Shown here: in pieces, positions 1 to 11,300 of the stretch
Numbering within the stretch: the first letter of the stretch is position 1
How the letters are laid out: each line of letters opens with the position of its first letter
Origin: Rhynchopus sp. YZ270_cl-10
Taxonomy: Eukaryota; Euglenozoa; Diplonemea; Diplonemida; Diplonemidae
Assembly (NCBI GenBank): GCA_964035575.1
Contig: OZ037859.1
Coordinates: 1,364,001-1,428,000, forward strand
Reading direction: 5' to 3'
DNA length: 64,000 nucleotides
Position numbers and translations under genes: made by a program
Notes under the pieces: generated by a model
Told to the model about the DNA's origin: nothing
The model's database searches: none
Seen by the model: the letters and a program-made list of their open reading frames with translations, nothing else

Positions 1-125
1 CTGTTTGAAGCTGAGCAATGCGAGTCTTAGGTTCATCTTACAATATTTTAAAAAATCGAGAATTTGGGTTTTTCCGAAGTTTTCGAAATGTAAGGATCTA
101 GTCTGTTCTTGTAGGACCGGGTTTT

Positions 126-165
126 TTTGAAAACTTGGTATTAGTGTAGACACCCGAGGATGATC
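126..165 (+). repeat. Dispersed repeat family C, + copy
   Basis: The stretch reads GAAAACTTGG, then ATTAGTGTAGACACCCGAGG. A close + copy lies at 25037-25075. Reverse-complement copies lie at 18352-18392 and, weaker, at 13577-13623. No coding content. Family and mechanism unknown; it may be the end of a decayed transposon. Confidence 0.5.
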
Positions 166-646
166 ACCACTATACTACTGTATTTTTTTTCTTAGCGGCG
201 CAGTGTGAAGGCATGGTTTCATACAGTTTCGAGTCTTTCCCTCCCTCTGTTTGGCGAGTTTTGCATAGCTGTGAAAGTCTCCCTCGTTTTTTAGTGGATT
301 TTATTGCCTTTTCAGTTGCAACGACTGCCAAATTATGGTTCAGAAAAACAAAACATTTTTTTTTGTTGTTTCCAAATCGCAAAAAAGAGGGATTTTTATT
401 TGTTTTTTTCTTCTCCTTATTTACAAAACGTTGCCCAAAAATGAAGATGATTTGGTTTTTTTTTTGTCCATTATTCCAGGCGTACCTGCCGGAATTTTTG
501 TTTTCTCTGTTTGAAAGAAATGGCCAAGCAGATTCTTAGTTCACTTTTCACTTTTCTCTCCCCCCCCTTCAGGGAGAAATTCCAAATCTGATTGCTGTTG
601 GGTTCCTGCTTGAGACATTTTGACGCTCTTTTTTTAGCCGCGGAGT

Positions 647-691
647 CAGTGCCTGCGTCCCAGAGGCGTTTGCACTATCAACTTCACTTTT
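647..691 (+). repeat. Dispersed repeat family B
   Basis: Begins CAGTGCCTGCGTCC and continues GAGGCGTTTGCAC and TCAACTTCAC. Related copies lie at 33538-33582 and 33604-33648 (back to back) and at 63968-64000, where the window ends inside the repeat. All are on the + strand in intergenic T-rich DNA. The rest of 1-1281 holds no gene I can support, only T-rich DNA with families A, B and C. Confidence 0.5.
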
Positions 692-905
692 TGTGGTGTG
701 TGCAACCCTTATTATTCTTCTTCTTCTCTTCCGTTCTTTGATTCTTTTTAAAGATGCGTAATGTGTTCACATTCATCCGAAAGTGTTTTCCTCCTTCTGT
801 ACCCTGTATTGACGGACACGCTCACTAAATTAAATTACAGAGGGAAAAAAACAAGTTTACCATTTTTCAATGCCTACTTTCCAAGGGTTGGTTCAACTTT
901 CTTCA

Positions 906-945
906 AAGGTGACTAAGCACAGAGAGGCTGAGGCTCATCTTACAA
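906..945 (+). repeat. Dispersed repeat family A, good copy
   Basis: Reads AAGGTGACTAAGCAC, then GAGAGGCTGAGGCTCATCTT, followed by a long T/C tract. This is one of the best copies of a degenerate motif found many times in intergenic DNA, always on the + strand. TGACTAA looks like a branch-point sequence and the pyrimidine tract like a splice acceptor, but a splicing role is only a hypothesis. Confidence 0.55.
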
Positions 946-1281
946 ATATTTTTTTTTCTTTTCTCCCTGGCCGAGTGTGGTCTCAACGTCGCGACATTGC
1001 GATTCTGTACCCACCGTTAACACAAGACCCCACCACCCAACCACGGGTCCCTCACACCCCCGCTAACGATGACCCACTGACTCCTTCGCCAAAAAGGAGG
1101 GAAAATGGGGTTTTAAAAAAACAGTTCTGCTCTAATGGTTTGTTCTCTTGCGGTACCTTTATCTTTGAAGTTGGTTATGTTTTACAGCGAGTCGATATGG
1201 GATGACTCAAACAGAGCAGCGCCATGCAACTGTCGAAAACACAAAACACATACCCACACAACAGACAAAACAAAACTCACA

Positions 1282-2268
1282 ATGCGTACCCTGTCCCTTG
1301 TTGTGTGTGCCCTCCTGGCGAGCCAGGCCCACGGATACTCCGAGCAGTACGTGCGTGCCAACTCGCAGCTTCTGTGGAACACCTTCAAGGCCGATCACGG
1401 GAAGCAGTACTCGAGCATCGCGGAGGAGCAGCGCCGCTACGGGATCTTCACCGCCAACATGCTGAAGGCGTCCCGTTTCGAGAAGGAGCAGACGAAGGGA
1501 GCCCAGTTCGGGATGAACGTGTTCTCTGACATGTCCGCTGCTGAGTTCAAGTCGTACCACAACATGAAGGTGGAGAAGAAGCAGTCGCCCCCTGCCATGT
1601 TCACTGAGGAGCAGGTGGCCGTCGCCGCCGACTCGAAGGACTGGAGATCCGCTGGCGCCGTGACCCACGTGAAGAACCAGGCACAGTGCGGATCGTGCTG
1701 GGCATTCTCCACCACCGGAGGAATTGAGGGACAGTGGCAGCTGTCTGGCAAGACCCTGACCTCGGTGTCCGAGCAGGAGCTTGTGTCGTGCGACAAGGTC
1801 GACCAGGGCTGCAACGGAGGTCTGATGGACAACGCCCTGAAGTGGCTGATCTCGAACCACAACGGAGACATCGTGACTGAGGACTCCTACCCCTACAAGT
1901 CGGGCACCGGAATCCGCCACGACTGCGAGTCCGTGACCGGCAAGCCCGTCGGAGCCACCATCTCGTCGTACAAGGACATCACCCACACCGAGGCACAGAT
2001 GAAGACCTTCGTCTCCACCGGAGGACCCCTCTCCATCGCCGTTGACGCCCAGAAGTGGCAGTCGTACTCCGGAGGAGTGCTGACCACCTGCTGTGGAATC
2101 TTCGGATGCCAGCTTGACCACGGAGTGCTCATTGTCGGATACGGCGCTGACTACTGGATCATCAAGAACTCCTGGGGAACCACCTGGGGAGAGTCTGGAT
2201 ACATCCGTGTGTCCTACGGCTCGAACGAGTGCGGCCTGAACGAGTCCCCTGTGACCTCGATTGTCTGA
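1282..2268 (+). CDS. Papain-family (C1A) cysteine protease, cruzipain/cathepsin L-like preproenzyme
   Basis: A 328-residue secreted or lysosomal endopeptidase precursor. Residues 1-18 form a hydrophobic signal peptide. About 20-115 is an I29-type inhibitory propeptide (FGMNVFSDMSAAEF). The mature domain starts near KDWRSAGAV at 119. Visible catalytic residues are Gln133 and Cys139 in NQAQCGSCWAFS, His280 in LDHGVLIVGYG and Asn296 in IKNSWGTTWGE. SEQELVSCDK and TEDSYPY closely match trypanosomatid cruzipain/brucipain, which supports a euglenozoan host. The C-terminal extension of cruzipain is absent; the protein ends just after the catalytic domain. I chose the ATG at 1282 because it precedes the signal peptide; an in-frame ATG at 1135 would add 49 residues of poor sequence. 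TTTTACAG at 1180-1187 could be a spliced-leader acceptor. The strong preference for C/G-ending codons suggests high expression. Confidence 0.95.
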   Translation: MRTLSLVVCALLASQAHGYSEQYVRANSQLLWNTFKADHGKQYSSIAEEQRRYGIFTANMLKASRFEKEQTKGAQFGMNVFSDMSAAEFKSYHNMKVEKKQSPPAMFTEEQVAVAADSKDWRSAGAVTHVKNQAQCGSCWAFSTTGGIEGQWQLSGKTLTSVSEQELVSCDKVDQGCNGGLMDNALKWLISNHNGDIVTEDSYPYKSGTGIRHDCESVTGKPVGATISSYKDITHTEAQMKTFVSTGGPLSIAVDAQKWQSYSGGVLTTCCGIFGCQLDHGVLIVGYGADYWIIKNSWGTTWGESGYIRVSYGSNECGLNESPVTSIV

Positions 2269-3102
2269 GCATAACAGAGACCTGGAAGGGAAAGGAGAGA
2301 GAAGGCAAAGAAGTGGTACAGACGCGAGTTTGTTCCACGCTGTGATCTTCTCTGTTCTGTGCTCTTCTTCGCATTGTGATGCACATATAACATTGTCTTT
2401 TTGTTTCAATTGCATTCGCTGACCTAGCTGTGTTTGTAGTGTCGTATAAACAAACACGAGGGCGCCTGTTTTATTATCGTGTGTGATCCTGTGTGATCAT
2501 TCATCCTTCTAGTTTTCTATTTTACTCCTTTTTATTTTTTTGTGCGGACTCTTCTCTTCGTTTTCCAATTGTATGTTTTGCTTTAGCCGTTCCGCGTGTC
2601 TGTGTTCTCATGTCCACGTGCACAACAGTTCGTTTTTGTGCATGTGGTCTATTAACTCTTTTGGCTATCATATTATTGGAAATTATGGAAGCAACATACA
2701 CAACTTGAACCCACACCTACCAATACTTTTCTGTACACCCCCTCTCCATTTCATGAAGTTTCGCACTTCTTTTCTTTCCACCCATCTTCAGGATTCGACT
2801 CTTCACCGACTGTCTGCTTTTCTGGAAGGTGCATCACCACGACCAACATTCGATTACACTTCCACACACCACGCACCCTCAATACATCAGGCAAACAAAT
2901 CTTACACACACAAAGCATCTGGCCACACGCCGCATTCTTACGAATACACTACCTTCACGTTCAACAGAGTTTTTTTTTCTTTTTTCAAAGAAGCGGCAAA
3001 ACGGAGTTCTACCAGACCTTCCCGACGAGGCTGTCGTTGAACCACCCATTGGTGTTGCCTCTTCTTGGGGGTTCTTGGGGGACTGCGTGTGTGCTCTCAT
3101 TT
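2269..3102 (+). other. Intergenic region between protease and SSFG protein
   Basis: No gene seen. T-rich and CA-rich DNA. The pyrimidine-rich stretch at 2966-2986 ending in CAAAG, or the CAACAG at 2961-2966, could serve as acceptor for the next gene. Confidence 0.4.
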
Positions 3103-4821
3103 ATGGGAAATATGAGTTCACAGCTGCAGCCGGGGTTGCAGGGGGACCTGATACGAGGTGGGGGGGCCGGTCCTGCTGAGCCTTCTGCTTCTGCTTCTGC
3201 CTCCGCGTCTGGGTCTGCGTCTTCCTCTTCCTCCACTTCTTCTGCTCCCAAGGCTGTTTCCTCTCCTTCCGCAATGCACGTAGACGCAGACGACGAACTG
3301 CGCCTTACATCACGCAAAACTCTTCCGCAAGAACAGATCCAACAAATTGACGTCGCTGCACTCCGCGCTGCGAAGGCTCGCAGCACCAGAGACCGTGTCA
3401 TCATCAAACCCCACCGCAAGCCTGAGCTCGTCCTCGGCCGTACTTCATCATTTGGAAAGAAAGATATGATTGGGGCAAGCCCTCCATCCGACGCGCTGGG
3501 AGCAAAGCCGCAGGAAACGTTTATCGAAGCAGAGTGGTTGAAAGAGGACTTCGGCACTTCACCTCCCGCACGCAGTCCGTCGAACCCTAGCACGGATCCG
3601 TCGTTGTTGAATTTGAGCGACTCCTTTGGGCAGAAACAATCATCCTTTTTAAACGCAAAACCGAAAACCCCAATGCCTCAACCAAGCAAAGCGATGACCG
3701 GAGTCCGGTCTCGCCTGGGACCGCGCACCCCTGGGCCAAACCCGTTTGCGGGAAGGAAGCCATCTCCGTTCGACGATGCAGAAGGATCGGGTGAGTTGAA
3801 ACCAGGGTTTACATCGGATTTGAAGCCGTTCAGCTCTCCGTTGCTGCAGACAACGTCGCCATTAGCACCGACAACGTCCCCGCTGTTGACAGGAAGAACG
3901 TCGTCATTTGGAAGGAAAAGGACGGACCCGCAGTCGCCGTTGAGACCACTGAGCTCGCCTCCTCCTTCCTCTTCTTCGTCGTCATCTCTTTGCGCGCGTG
4001 CGAATCTATTGAACGTTGACATCGAATGGGCGAAGGAAAGTGGAGTGTCCCCGCCTACCTCCCCACAGCCATCGGATGTGGCGACGTCTAGCCCAGGGTT
4101 TTCGGGATTGGAAAACTCGTTTGGAAAGAAAATGTCTTCGTTTGGAAAACGTCCCGAAGCAGCAGAAGGGCTGCAGAGAGAGCCCACCCCACCCCTCCCG
4201 CATGAGGCCTTAGCGAAGGAGGGAACCTTTTTGTTGCACGGCGATGCGCTCGCGGATGTGCAGGAACTACGTGATATGCTTGGCGAAAAGGAGGCAGAAA
4301 TGACGTCGCAAGGGACGGTCTGCTTTTCGTCGCCGACATTGCATCCGGCAACCCCTCTTGGAGAGAGTGGGACGGAGAGTGGAAAGGAGGGGAGTGGGCT
4401 TTCGTTTTTGTCATCAAGTTTGACGAGTCCAAATTTTGGAGCAAGGAGGTCTTCGTTTGGTGCAGATGCGGTGGCAGCAGAAGTGGCGGCGAAGGAGTTG
4501 CAGTTGCAACAGCTGGCTCAACAGAGCCAGGCGGTTCAGGTTCAGCAGACAGCGTCGGTAGCTACACCGTCGCCACCGACACCACCACCGTTGTCCCCAT
4601 CAGAGTCGTTTGGTACGCGGAAGTCATCTTTTGGAGGAAAATCATGTCCTTTCAAAATGGAGCGTCACGCAACGGTCCCCATGCTATCAGAAGAGGCCTG
4701 TAAACAAGCCCAAGAGCGTGACGTAGAGCTCGTCCCACAGCATCACGTCGATCCTTCTGAAAATGAGCATGCCTCGTTGCTTGAAATGGCAAGCCACAAC
4801 GGTTCGTTTATGTTGGAGTGA
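3103..4821 (+). CDS. Disordered SSFG-repeat protein, function unknown
   Basis: A 572-residue protein, not assignable to a known family. It is rich in Ser and Pro and probably mostly disordered. It has an (SA)n/(S)n run near the N-terminus and a Gln/Val-rich stretch near residues 465-500. A short motif of the form RxSSFG(K/R), or SFG alone, recurs about eight times (RTSSFGKK, RTSSFGRK, MSSFGKR, RRSSFGAD, RKSSFGGK). It is often preceded by an acidic EW segment (EAEWLKEDFG, DIEWAKESG). Basic residues next to SSFG could make repeated phosphorylation or docking sites; this is inference. The frame is open upstream to 3037, but the first ATG is at 3103 (MGNMSSQLQ). MGN allows N-myristoylation in principle. 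The ORF is clean over 1.7 kb with host-like codon use. Confidence 0.8.
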   Translation: MGNMSSQLQPGLQGDLIRGGGAGPAEPSASASASASGSASSSSSTSSAPKAVSSPSAMHVDADDELRLTSRKTLPQEQIQQIDVAALRAAKARSTRDRVIIKPHRKPELVLGRTSSFGKKDMIGASPPSDALGAKPQETFIEAEWLKEDFGTSPPARSPSNPSTDPSLLNLSDSFGQKQSSFLNAKPKTPMPQPSKAMTGVRSRLGPRTPGPNPFAGRKPSPFDDAEGSGELKPGFTSDLKPFSSPLLQTTSPLAPTTSPLLTGRTSSFGRKRTDPQSPLRPLSSPPPSSSSSSSLCARANLLNVDIEWAKESGVSPPTSPQPSDVATSSPGFSGLENSFGKKMSSFGKRPEAAEGLQREPTPPLPHEALAKEGTFLLHGDALADVQELRDMLGEKEAEMTSQGTVCFSSPTLHPATPLGESGTESGKEGSGLSFLSSSLTSPNFGARRSSFGADAVAAEVAAKELQLQQLAQQSQAVQVQQTASVATPSPPTPPPLSPSESFGTRKSSFGGKSCPFKMERHATVPMLSEEACKQAQERDVELVPQHHVDPSENEHASLLEMASHNGSFMLE

Positions 4822-4829
4822 AGGGGGGG

Positions 4830-4903
4830 AGAGGGGGAGGAGGGGGAGGAGGGGGAGGAGGGGGAGGAGGGGGAGGAGGGGGAGGAGGGGGAGGAGGGGG
4901 GGA
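4830..4903. repeat. GGGGGAGGA microsatellite
   Basis: About eight perfect 9-bp units (GGGGGAGGA) immediately after the stop codon of the SSFG-repeat gene. Confidence 0.9.
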
Positions 4904-5303
4904 GAGTTGGGTTAAGAGGAGAGGTTCAATGTTTTCCTACCCTTGGAGAATTCTCTAGGTGTTTTTTTTAATTTTTCTGGAGGGGAGGAGGGTGGGGAGG
5001 GGGATGTTGTTCTGATGTTTTTTTTGTTGTATTTTTTTGTTTTTTGTTGATTTTCTTCTTTTTTTTCAAGATGACTAAGAGATATATTTGAGCAGACGTG
5101 CATCTTCAAAAAATTCGTTTCTTTTGTTTTAATGATGCCTAGAAGGCACGTTCATTGTTCAAGTTGTTCGCAGTGTCTTGTTTGGGAAAATGTGTGCATA
5201 CATTTTCATTTTTTTTTTCCCCCCAATTTTTTCCCCCCAAAGGTAACTAAAGTGTTTACTCTACTCAACCACATGAGAATCTCTTTCCTCTCTTTTTTTT
5301 TAA

Positions 5304-5375
5304 AAGGTGACTAAGCACAGTACGGCGTTCTCCTTATTTTTTTCTTCTTCTCTCTCTCTCTCTCTCTTTTATTCA
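5304..5375 (+). repeat. Family A copy followed by a pyrimidine tract and CAG
   Basis: AAGGTGACTAAGCACAG is followed by TTCTCC, a long T/C tract including (TC)n, and ATTCAG at 5371-5376. It is one of the copies in which the motif is followed by a convincing acceptor-like end. No gene begins after it; a small transposon does. Confidence 0.45.
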
Positions 5376-5381
5376 GAAATG

Positions 5382-5601
5382 CAGGGCTTTCGCCAGGAAT
5401 TGGGGTTTCAGGAATTGGGGGGGAGGTCATCAAAAAGACCCCCTCAAAAAAAAAACCCCCCCCGCAAAAGCGCGCTTCGTGCGCGCCTCCCTGCAGGAGA
5501 ACGGGTGCTGTGGGGGGGAAAGCTGCGAATAATAATAATAAAATCGGGAAAGGGTTAAAAGGGATGCCCCTCCCTCCAACACCCCTTGGCGAAAACCCCT
5601 G
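5382..5601. mobile_element. Short non-autonomous DNA transposon with 6-bp TSD GAAATG
   Basis: The ends are CAGGGCTTTCGCCAGG and, reverse-complemented, CAGGGGTTTTCGCCAAGG, an imperfect terminal inverted repeat. The direct repeat GAAATG flanks it at 5376-5381 and 5602-5607. The interior is C/G-run-rich with a small GC hairpin near 5468-5486 and no ORF. The CAGGG end is hAT-like; assignment is tentative. Confidence 0.65.
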
Positions 5602-6146
5602 GAAATGTAGTTATTTGGTCCCTCTATTTTTGATGGTTTTTCTTCCCCCGCTGTTTTTTTTTTTTTTTAAACTTTTGCCCATCTGTACCCTCTTGTACTG
5701 TAGGAGCCACCGAAAAAAGTTTACTCAACCTCGGCAAGAAGTTGACGATAAAACGACGCTTACACAGAACCACTGACATACACTTACTTATCCTGCATTT
5801 TAAAGTAATATTAGAAGCAGGGTTTGATAAGATCAGGCCTACAAAGCCAACCAGGTCCACCCCAGGTATCAGCGCCAACACTAGATCTGGTATCAAAAAA
5901 ATGAACAAAAAGGGGGGTGATCATCTTAACATTTCTTAAATGTCATTGACTACCTTTTTGGGGGTGGCAATGCCCGCAGCCGATAGCGTGCCCTGGTAGT
6001 CAGTTTTTGCCTTAATTAGTGAAAATGTCATGTTCTGTCACAAAGTCTTTTTATCACGAAAAATGTGTCATAATTGCCAACTTTGTTTTGCTCATCCGTT
6101 TTCATGTTTTTTTTTTTGTTTTTTTTTGTTTTTTTCTTTTGAAATG

Positions 6147-6291
6147 CATGGACGGCACCCGTTACCGGGTACCGGGAATTACCGGACTTGTAAATTTTTC
6201 ATTACCGGGATTTTCCGTGGCATTACCGGGTAAAAAAAACCCCCCCGGTAATCCCGGTAATACCCGATACCGGTAACGGGTGCCATCCATG
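6147..6291. mobile_element. 145-bp MITE with TACCGGG subterminal repeats
   Basis: The inverted ends are CATGGACGGCACCCGTTACC and CATGGATGGCACCCGTTACC. The interior repeats TACCGGG/CCCGGTA about ten times. The direct repeat GAAATG lies at 6141-6146 and 6292-6297, the same six bases that flank the element at 5382. Non-coding. Confidence 0.75.
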
Positions 6292-6662
6292 GAAATGGAT
6301 GTAAAAAAGGTTTCAACATACTTTCCAATATTTGTTACGCCCCCCCGTTGTCATCTTCTGTAAGACGATGTCGCTCTAACTTTTCCTGTTTTTTTCCCCT
6401 TTTCTTCTTTTAAACATGTGTGTGTGCACGAGAGGCAAATCCATCTTTCGAGTTTTCTTTTCTTTGCTTCGCTCAATGGTGCTGTTCAATGGTTACCCTC
6501 AGACTGGGGTTGGGTTGTCGTTTGTTGATGTGCACATGTAAAGCACATTCATTTTAAAAAAAAAAAAATCTCATTTAGTGGTGTGGCACGTTACCCTACT
6601 TTTCAAGTACATACACACTACATAAGAACTACACAAAAATGACTTTTTTTTGGGGGTGTTTA

Positions 6663-7149
6663 CTGGGGGGGGCCGAATAGTAGACCCCGGGTCCACTATT
6701 AGGCGAACCGACGGGTATAAATCGGGGGTCTCAGAAAAAAAATTTTTTTTTTCCAAGTTGAATAGTAGACCCCCCCTAAATAGTAGACCCCCCCAAAATT
6801 TTTTTTCTGTATTTTTACTAAAAACCCTCCTGTCGATGAGGCTGATAGGGTGTGTCAAAATATACTGATTTTTGCTTCTTTGGAAAGATTTGTCACAAAA
6901 TCTATCCAAAGAAAGAAAAATCAATTTGAAATTTGTAGTTGATCCCCTCTAAAATTTTTCCGCGACTTCCGCAAAAAGTCAAAAAAAACGAAAACCTGGG
7001 GGGGGTCCACTATTCAGCGGAAAAAAAAATTTTCCCCCAGAATTTCTCAGGGGGGGTCCACTATTCAAAGGAAAAAAAATTTAAAAAAACCCAGAATTCC
7101 CAGGGGGGGTCTACTATTCAGGGGGGGTCCACTATTCGGCCCCCCCCAG
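6663..7149. mobile_element. TA-flanked element with GTCCACTATTC subterminal repeats
   Basis: Perfect inverted ends CTGGGGGGGGCCGAATAGT, bounded by TA on both sides (6661-6662 and 7150-7151). GAATAGTAGACCCC or its complement GGGGTCCACTATTC recurs about eight times near the two ends. No coding capacity. It is nested inside the 5-bp-TSD element. Confidence 0.75.
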
Positions 7150-7705
7150 TAAGGGAAAAAATATTTTTTAGAAGTGACCTTTTTTGGGGGGGTCCGGGGG
7201 GGCCGGAAAATTTTTTCGCCAATTTTTGCCTACAAAAAATCGGGAATTTTTTTTTTTGTTTTCGGTTCTTCCGAGTCTGTGCGTGCTGTGATGGGGTCAC
7301 TTTGCGCTGAGAAATGAGTATTTTTGACCTAAAATGCATGTGTCAGTTTTATACAGGCCATTTTCAGGTTTTGTGTGTAAAATAATATTATGGTCAGTAC
7401 TTGACTTTGAAGGAAAAATGCAAAGTGAACGTGGGAGCAGTTAGCATAGCTGCGAACTTTGCTGCATGTTGTGACCCACCATTTGACGGACGGAGCTCGT
7501 AGAACCCAATGAGGAGTGAGAAAGAAGGACATGGTCAAATAAAAGTAGCGTACCGTGCGCCTGCGGCGCAAGCTTGCATTCCACCCTCCCCATGACATAG
7601 CTTGGCTGTAAAACAAAGTGCATTTTTAAGCGCAATTTTTTGAAATGTTGCGTACCGTGGCTTCGCCAGAGCGCAGTTTTCTCGAAGTCTTCTTGCTCTT
7701 GATCA

Positions 7706-8026
7706 TTGCAAGTCGGAAAATGGGATACTCTCGCACGGGTTTTGGAGGCTGCGGTCGTTGCACTCCCGTCTTCCGTTGTTGTTGAACGAGGATTCTCTCT
7801 CCTGGACCACATCTACGCAAAGAGACGCCACCGCCTTTCTCACAGCACTATTGAGAAGCTGATGATTCTTCATGAACAGGCACCCGAGTTTAATACCGAA
7901 GAGATGGGGAATATTCTTGAACACGCTGTTGCCCTGTTTCTCAGCGACAAGTGTCACAGGTTCAAGAGAAAACGGAGGGCGGAGGAGTTGGAAGACTTCG
8001 CTCCCCCGTATTTGTTTCGGAATTGA
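7706..8026 (+). pseudogene. hAT transposase C-terminal fragment (hATC dimerisation region)
   Basis: About 100 residues matching the C-terminal dimerisation domain of hAT transposases. ALPSSVVVERGFSLLDHIY corresponds to the family's PxSxxxERxFS motif, and KRRHRLSHSTIEKLMIL to the RNRL segment that follows. The frame begins without an ATG. The N-terminal zinc finger and DDE regions are not recognisable upstream, so this is a truncated remnant inside the element at 6579-8325. Confidence 0.8.
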
Positions 8027-8325
8027 GCTTATGAGGACCTTTTTCGCGCGCAGCGCGTATGTTCGAAACGTATCGTGGGCAAAAAAAATCATGATTTTCA
8101 CCACCAGCCATGGACCAAGGTCGAAAAATGTCTGATTCCTGTGTAGAAAACCCCGTAAAAAACCGGAATTCCAAGCCCGAAAGTGCGTTTTTTGTAGCTG
8201 TTTAGCGTCAGGCCTGCTCTAACACAATGGGTGGGAAAATTTTTTTTACCCCCCCTTTTTACAATACATAAGCACTACATAAGAACTACACAAATATGAC
8301 TTTTTTTTTGGGGCGTGCCACACCA

Positions 8326-11300
8326 TTTAGGCAAAGCAACAGAGGCTCAGGCTCATCTTACCTGGACTCTTTTTCTAAAACAAAAATCAGCTAAACTGGT
8401 ACCGAATTTTCTTCTTATTCTTCATTCTTCCAACGTTCTTCTTTGGTCGTTCTTTTTTTAAAAAAGTTCATTTTTTTTGTTGGCGAAATCGTCGTTTTCC
8501 AATTAGGTTACAAAGTTGCTGTAGTCAACTCTTCAACCTTATTTTCAGGCCATTTATTTTCTGGCCTTTATTTTTAGTATTGCAACTCGCGCTTGAAACT
8601 AAAGGGTACTCAAGCGACAACGAGCATAGGAAAAAAAGAGGGCCCACTTAGGTCAACTCAGATTTCAGGTGTTTCTCCTGTCAAGACATTTCATTATTTT
8701 TCAGATACGTGCATGAGGCACATTTCATTTTCAAATTTTTCTCTTTCTTTCATCATTTTGTCATTTCTTTTTGGTTTCTTTTCTTATTTGCCACTATTCT
8801 TGCATAAACGCAATGGGACCACCCTTTTTTTTTAAATTGACACACTCACTGCAACAACTTTGCCAACAACAATGGGAGCAGCTTACGGAGCACGGAGAGT
8901 AGGGTGGGCTTTTGTAACTCAAAACCAAAAAAAGGACGCTGTTACGCGAGTGAAAAAGGAAAATGGGGATTTATCACACAAAAAATGGTGCCCTTATTCC
9001 AACAGTTGTGTCAATAAAAAAAAATATTGATCCCGAAAAAAGCCTTTTTTAATAACCCTTGAAAGGCGATGTTGTGCACGGAAACCAGTCATTTTTTTGC
9101 TTCTTGAATTATGACATGGTGGCTGTCGATTCTGCGAACCGGTTGCGAATAATAACCAATTTCTTTTTCAAGGTACCCCCCTCTGCTAAAATTTCTGATT
9201 TCTTTTTTCTTTTTTTTGAGTTCTGTTGCGGGGGTCTTTTTTGTGTCTAAAAAGCGACACCCAAAAAAAAAAGTGCCTCTTTTTGCATTTCCGAGTTGAT
9301 CCCGGATTCGCGATGGGGTCATTTTGGAAAAAAAAATATCGCAACAGAATTTTATGATAGTAGCTGCGGGGCTGGGTGACTTCGCATGGATATGCTTTCA
9401 CCTTAGCCAACCCTTTTTTCTTCTTCTTTTACATGAGCACAACCGAGCGCGTTTTAGAATTTTTTAACATTTCGTTTAACATGCGTTTTAACATTTCAAC
9501 TACTCTTTTATTGTGATCAAGGTGACAAAAACCCTATTTCGAGAGGCTTTATAGGGAGGGGTCATCTGATGAAAGCATGTTTCTTTTTTATGATGTGCAC
9601 AAAAAAAAAAAAAAATGCTCATTTTCTTTTAATTTCTTTCTATTCTGCCAAGTTCTTTGCATTTTTCTCGCTGAGAGTGGCGTTCTGCTTTTTTCTCTAA
9701 CGCTTTTCTTTCGTCATCTCCTCTGGATTACCACACGCTGGTCCGGACCTGATCTACGCCCAGTGTTTGCCCGCTCTATTGTCTCTTCTTTTGTTAGCAC
9801 TGCCCCTTCCCTAACATACATCAGTTTTATTTCGGGGTTTTCCCCCGCTATTTTATTCTCTCTTTAAAGTAAGTGTCCATACGCGCGCCTTTCCTTAAGT
9901 TTTTTTCTTTCTTCTAATTTGTGATTACCCACCTCAGGTCGGGGTTTTCTGAACGAAACAAAAAAAGAAACAATATCACATCCCACATGCAGGGCTGTGC
10001 CTAACTAGGTCCTACTAAATCTTTCAAAAAAAAATGGCAGTGCTTGCCCTGTCAACATGCCTCCTATTGCCTGTAGAGGTGAAAGGGGGCGATCATCATC
10101 TTTTATTTTGTCCTGTATTTGAGGGGGAATATTTTTTTTTTTGAGGTGGGGTCACACAGCACCGACCTTGTACATTAGGCCTTCCACACCCCTTTATTTT
10201 TTCTTTCCAGAGCTTTTTCTTTAGTCTTTTTTTTTCTTGCCAAAATGCCTATGTAAGAGGCTTCGGTTCATCTTATGATCCTTTTTTTTTTTTAATTTTT
10301 TCTATTCAGTGGTGCCATCTACTGACACAACGCCCAACGCTTTGAATCAAAAGGCAGATGGATTTCACTCGAGAATACTTAAATACATGGCTATTGTATG
10401 AAGTAAGGTTGGTTTTTTTTGTGCCGTGTCTTACCAAAGCCAGAAGTACCCTGAGTGTTTTATCTCGAATGGAAGATAAAAAAACATAACACTCAGTCTT
10501 CATCTTATAGCACCTCGATTTTTTGTATTTTTTTTTTTTGAGTGGCAGTGTTGCACATATCCTGAGAAATTGTTGAAAACAAAAAAATAAATAAACACGA
10601 GATCGATATGCGTCCATTTTGCACTGTCAGTAGTTTATTCGCACATTTTAAAAAAGTTCGCCTTTCTTGTATTACTTTCTTTTCTTGGGTATGTTTCGGG
10701 AAGTATTGACGTTTTTTCATAGTAAAAAATAATACACAAACGAGAAGAATGATTTTTTTTAACGTATTCTGTTGCCTCAAGAGCTACCATTGATACGTGA
10801 AATGAAAGATGAAAGGCAAAATATATTTTGCTTTTTTGGGTGATTAGAGCTTTTCAAAAGTAAGAGCTTTATTTCACCTTTTTTTTCTCTTTTTTTTTCA
10901 CGTTTTGTGTAAGGTAAAAACATCTTAGGCTTTTTTGGATGCGGGGAAAAAAAAAAAGTTTGTGTTTGTCTTTCCTGGAGTACGGTTACCCATCGGGGAA
11001 AACCCCCCGGTTTTTTTTCTAGAAAACATAAAAAAAGGTACTTTTGGTGCTCTTTACACCAACGCAGCTATACAAATTTTATCACCACAAAAAGTTGTTA
11101 TAAAAACACAAGAGTCTACACATCAATGTTCATCATTTTTTATTTATTTTAGATGTTGTCGGTATATAGAACATCCTTTGTACTTTCGCTTTGAAAGTAC
11201 GTGCTTTTAATTTCTTTGTTGGAGTTTTTTGTGCTTCAAGCATACAAAACATGCCTGTCTCTCTCCTATGTTACATCTCGCAAAACCTACCCACCTTTCG

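Larger units (their letters stand above)
6579..8325. mobile_element. Decayed hAT-related transposon, 5-bp TSD TTTAG
   Basis: The terminal inverted repeat TGGTGTGGCACG is flanked by the 5-bp direct repeat TTTAG (6574-6578 and 8326-8330). Just inside each end is a directly repeated block of about 45 bp (core ACATAAGAACTACACAAA, then a T run and GGGG). A transposase C-terminal fragment lies at 7706-8026 and another element is inserted at 6663-7149. The segment 7270-7640 is clearly homologous to 58140-58460 inside the larger element at 55534-63756, which has the same end type. Classic hAT elements make 8-bp duplications, so this 5-bp group is a distinct branch. Confidence 0.75.

Noticed and set aside
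1207-2457. 416-residue antisense frame over the protease gene
   Set aside because: Shadow of a gene with strong codon bias; composition is unnatural and the sense strand has all catalytic motifs.
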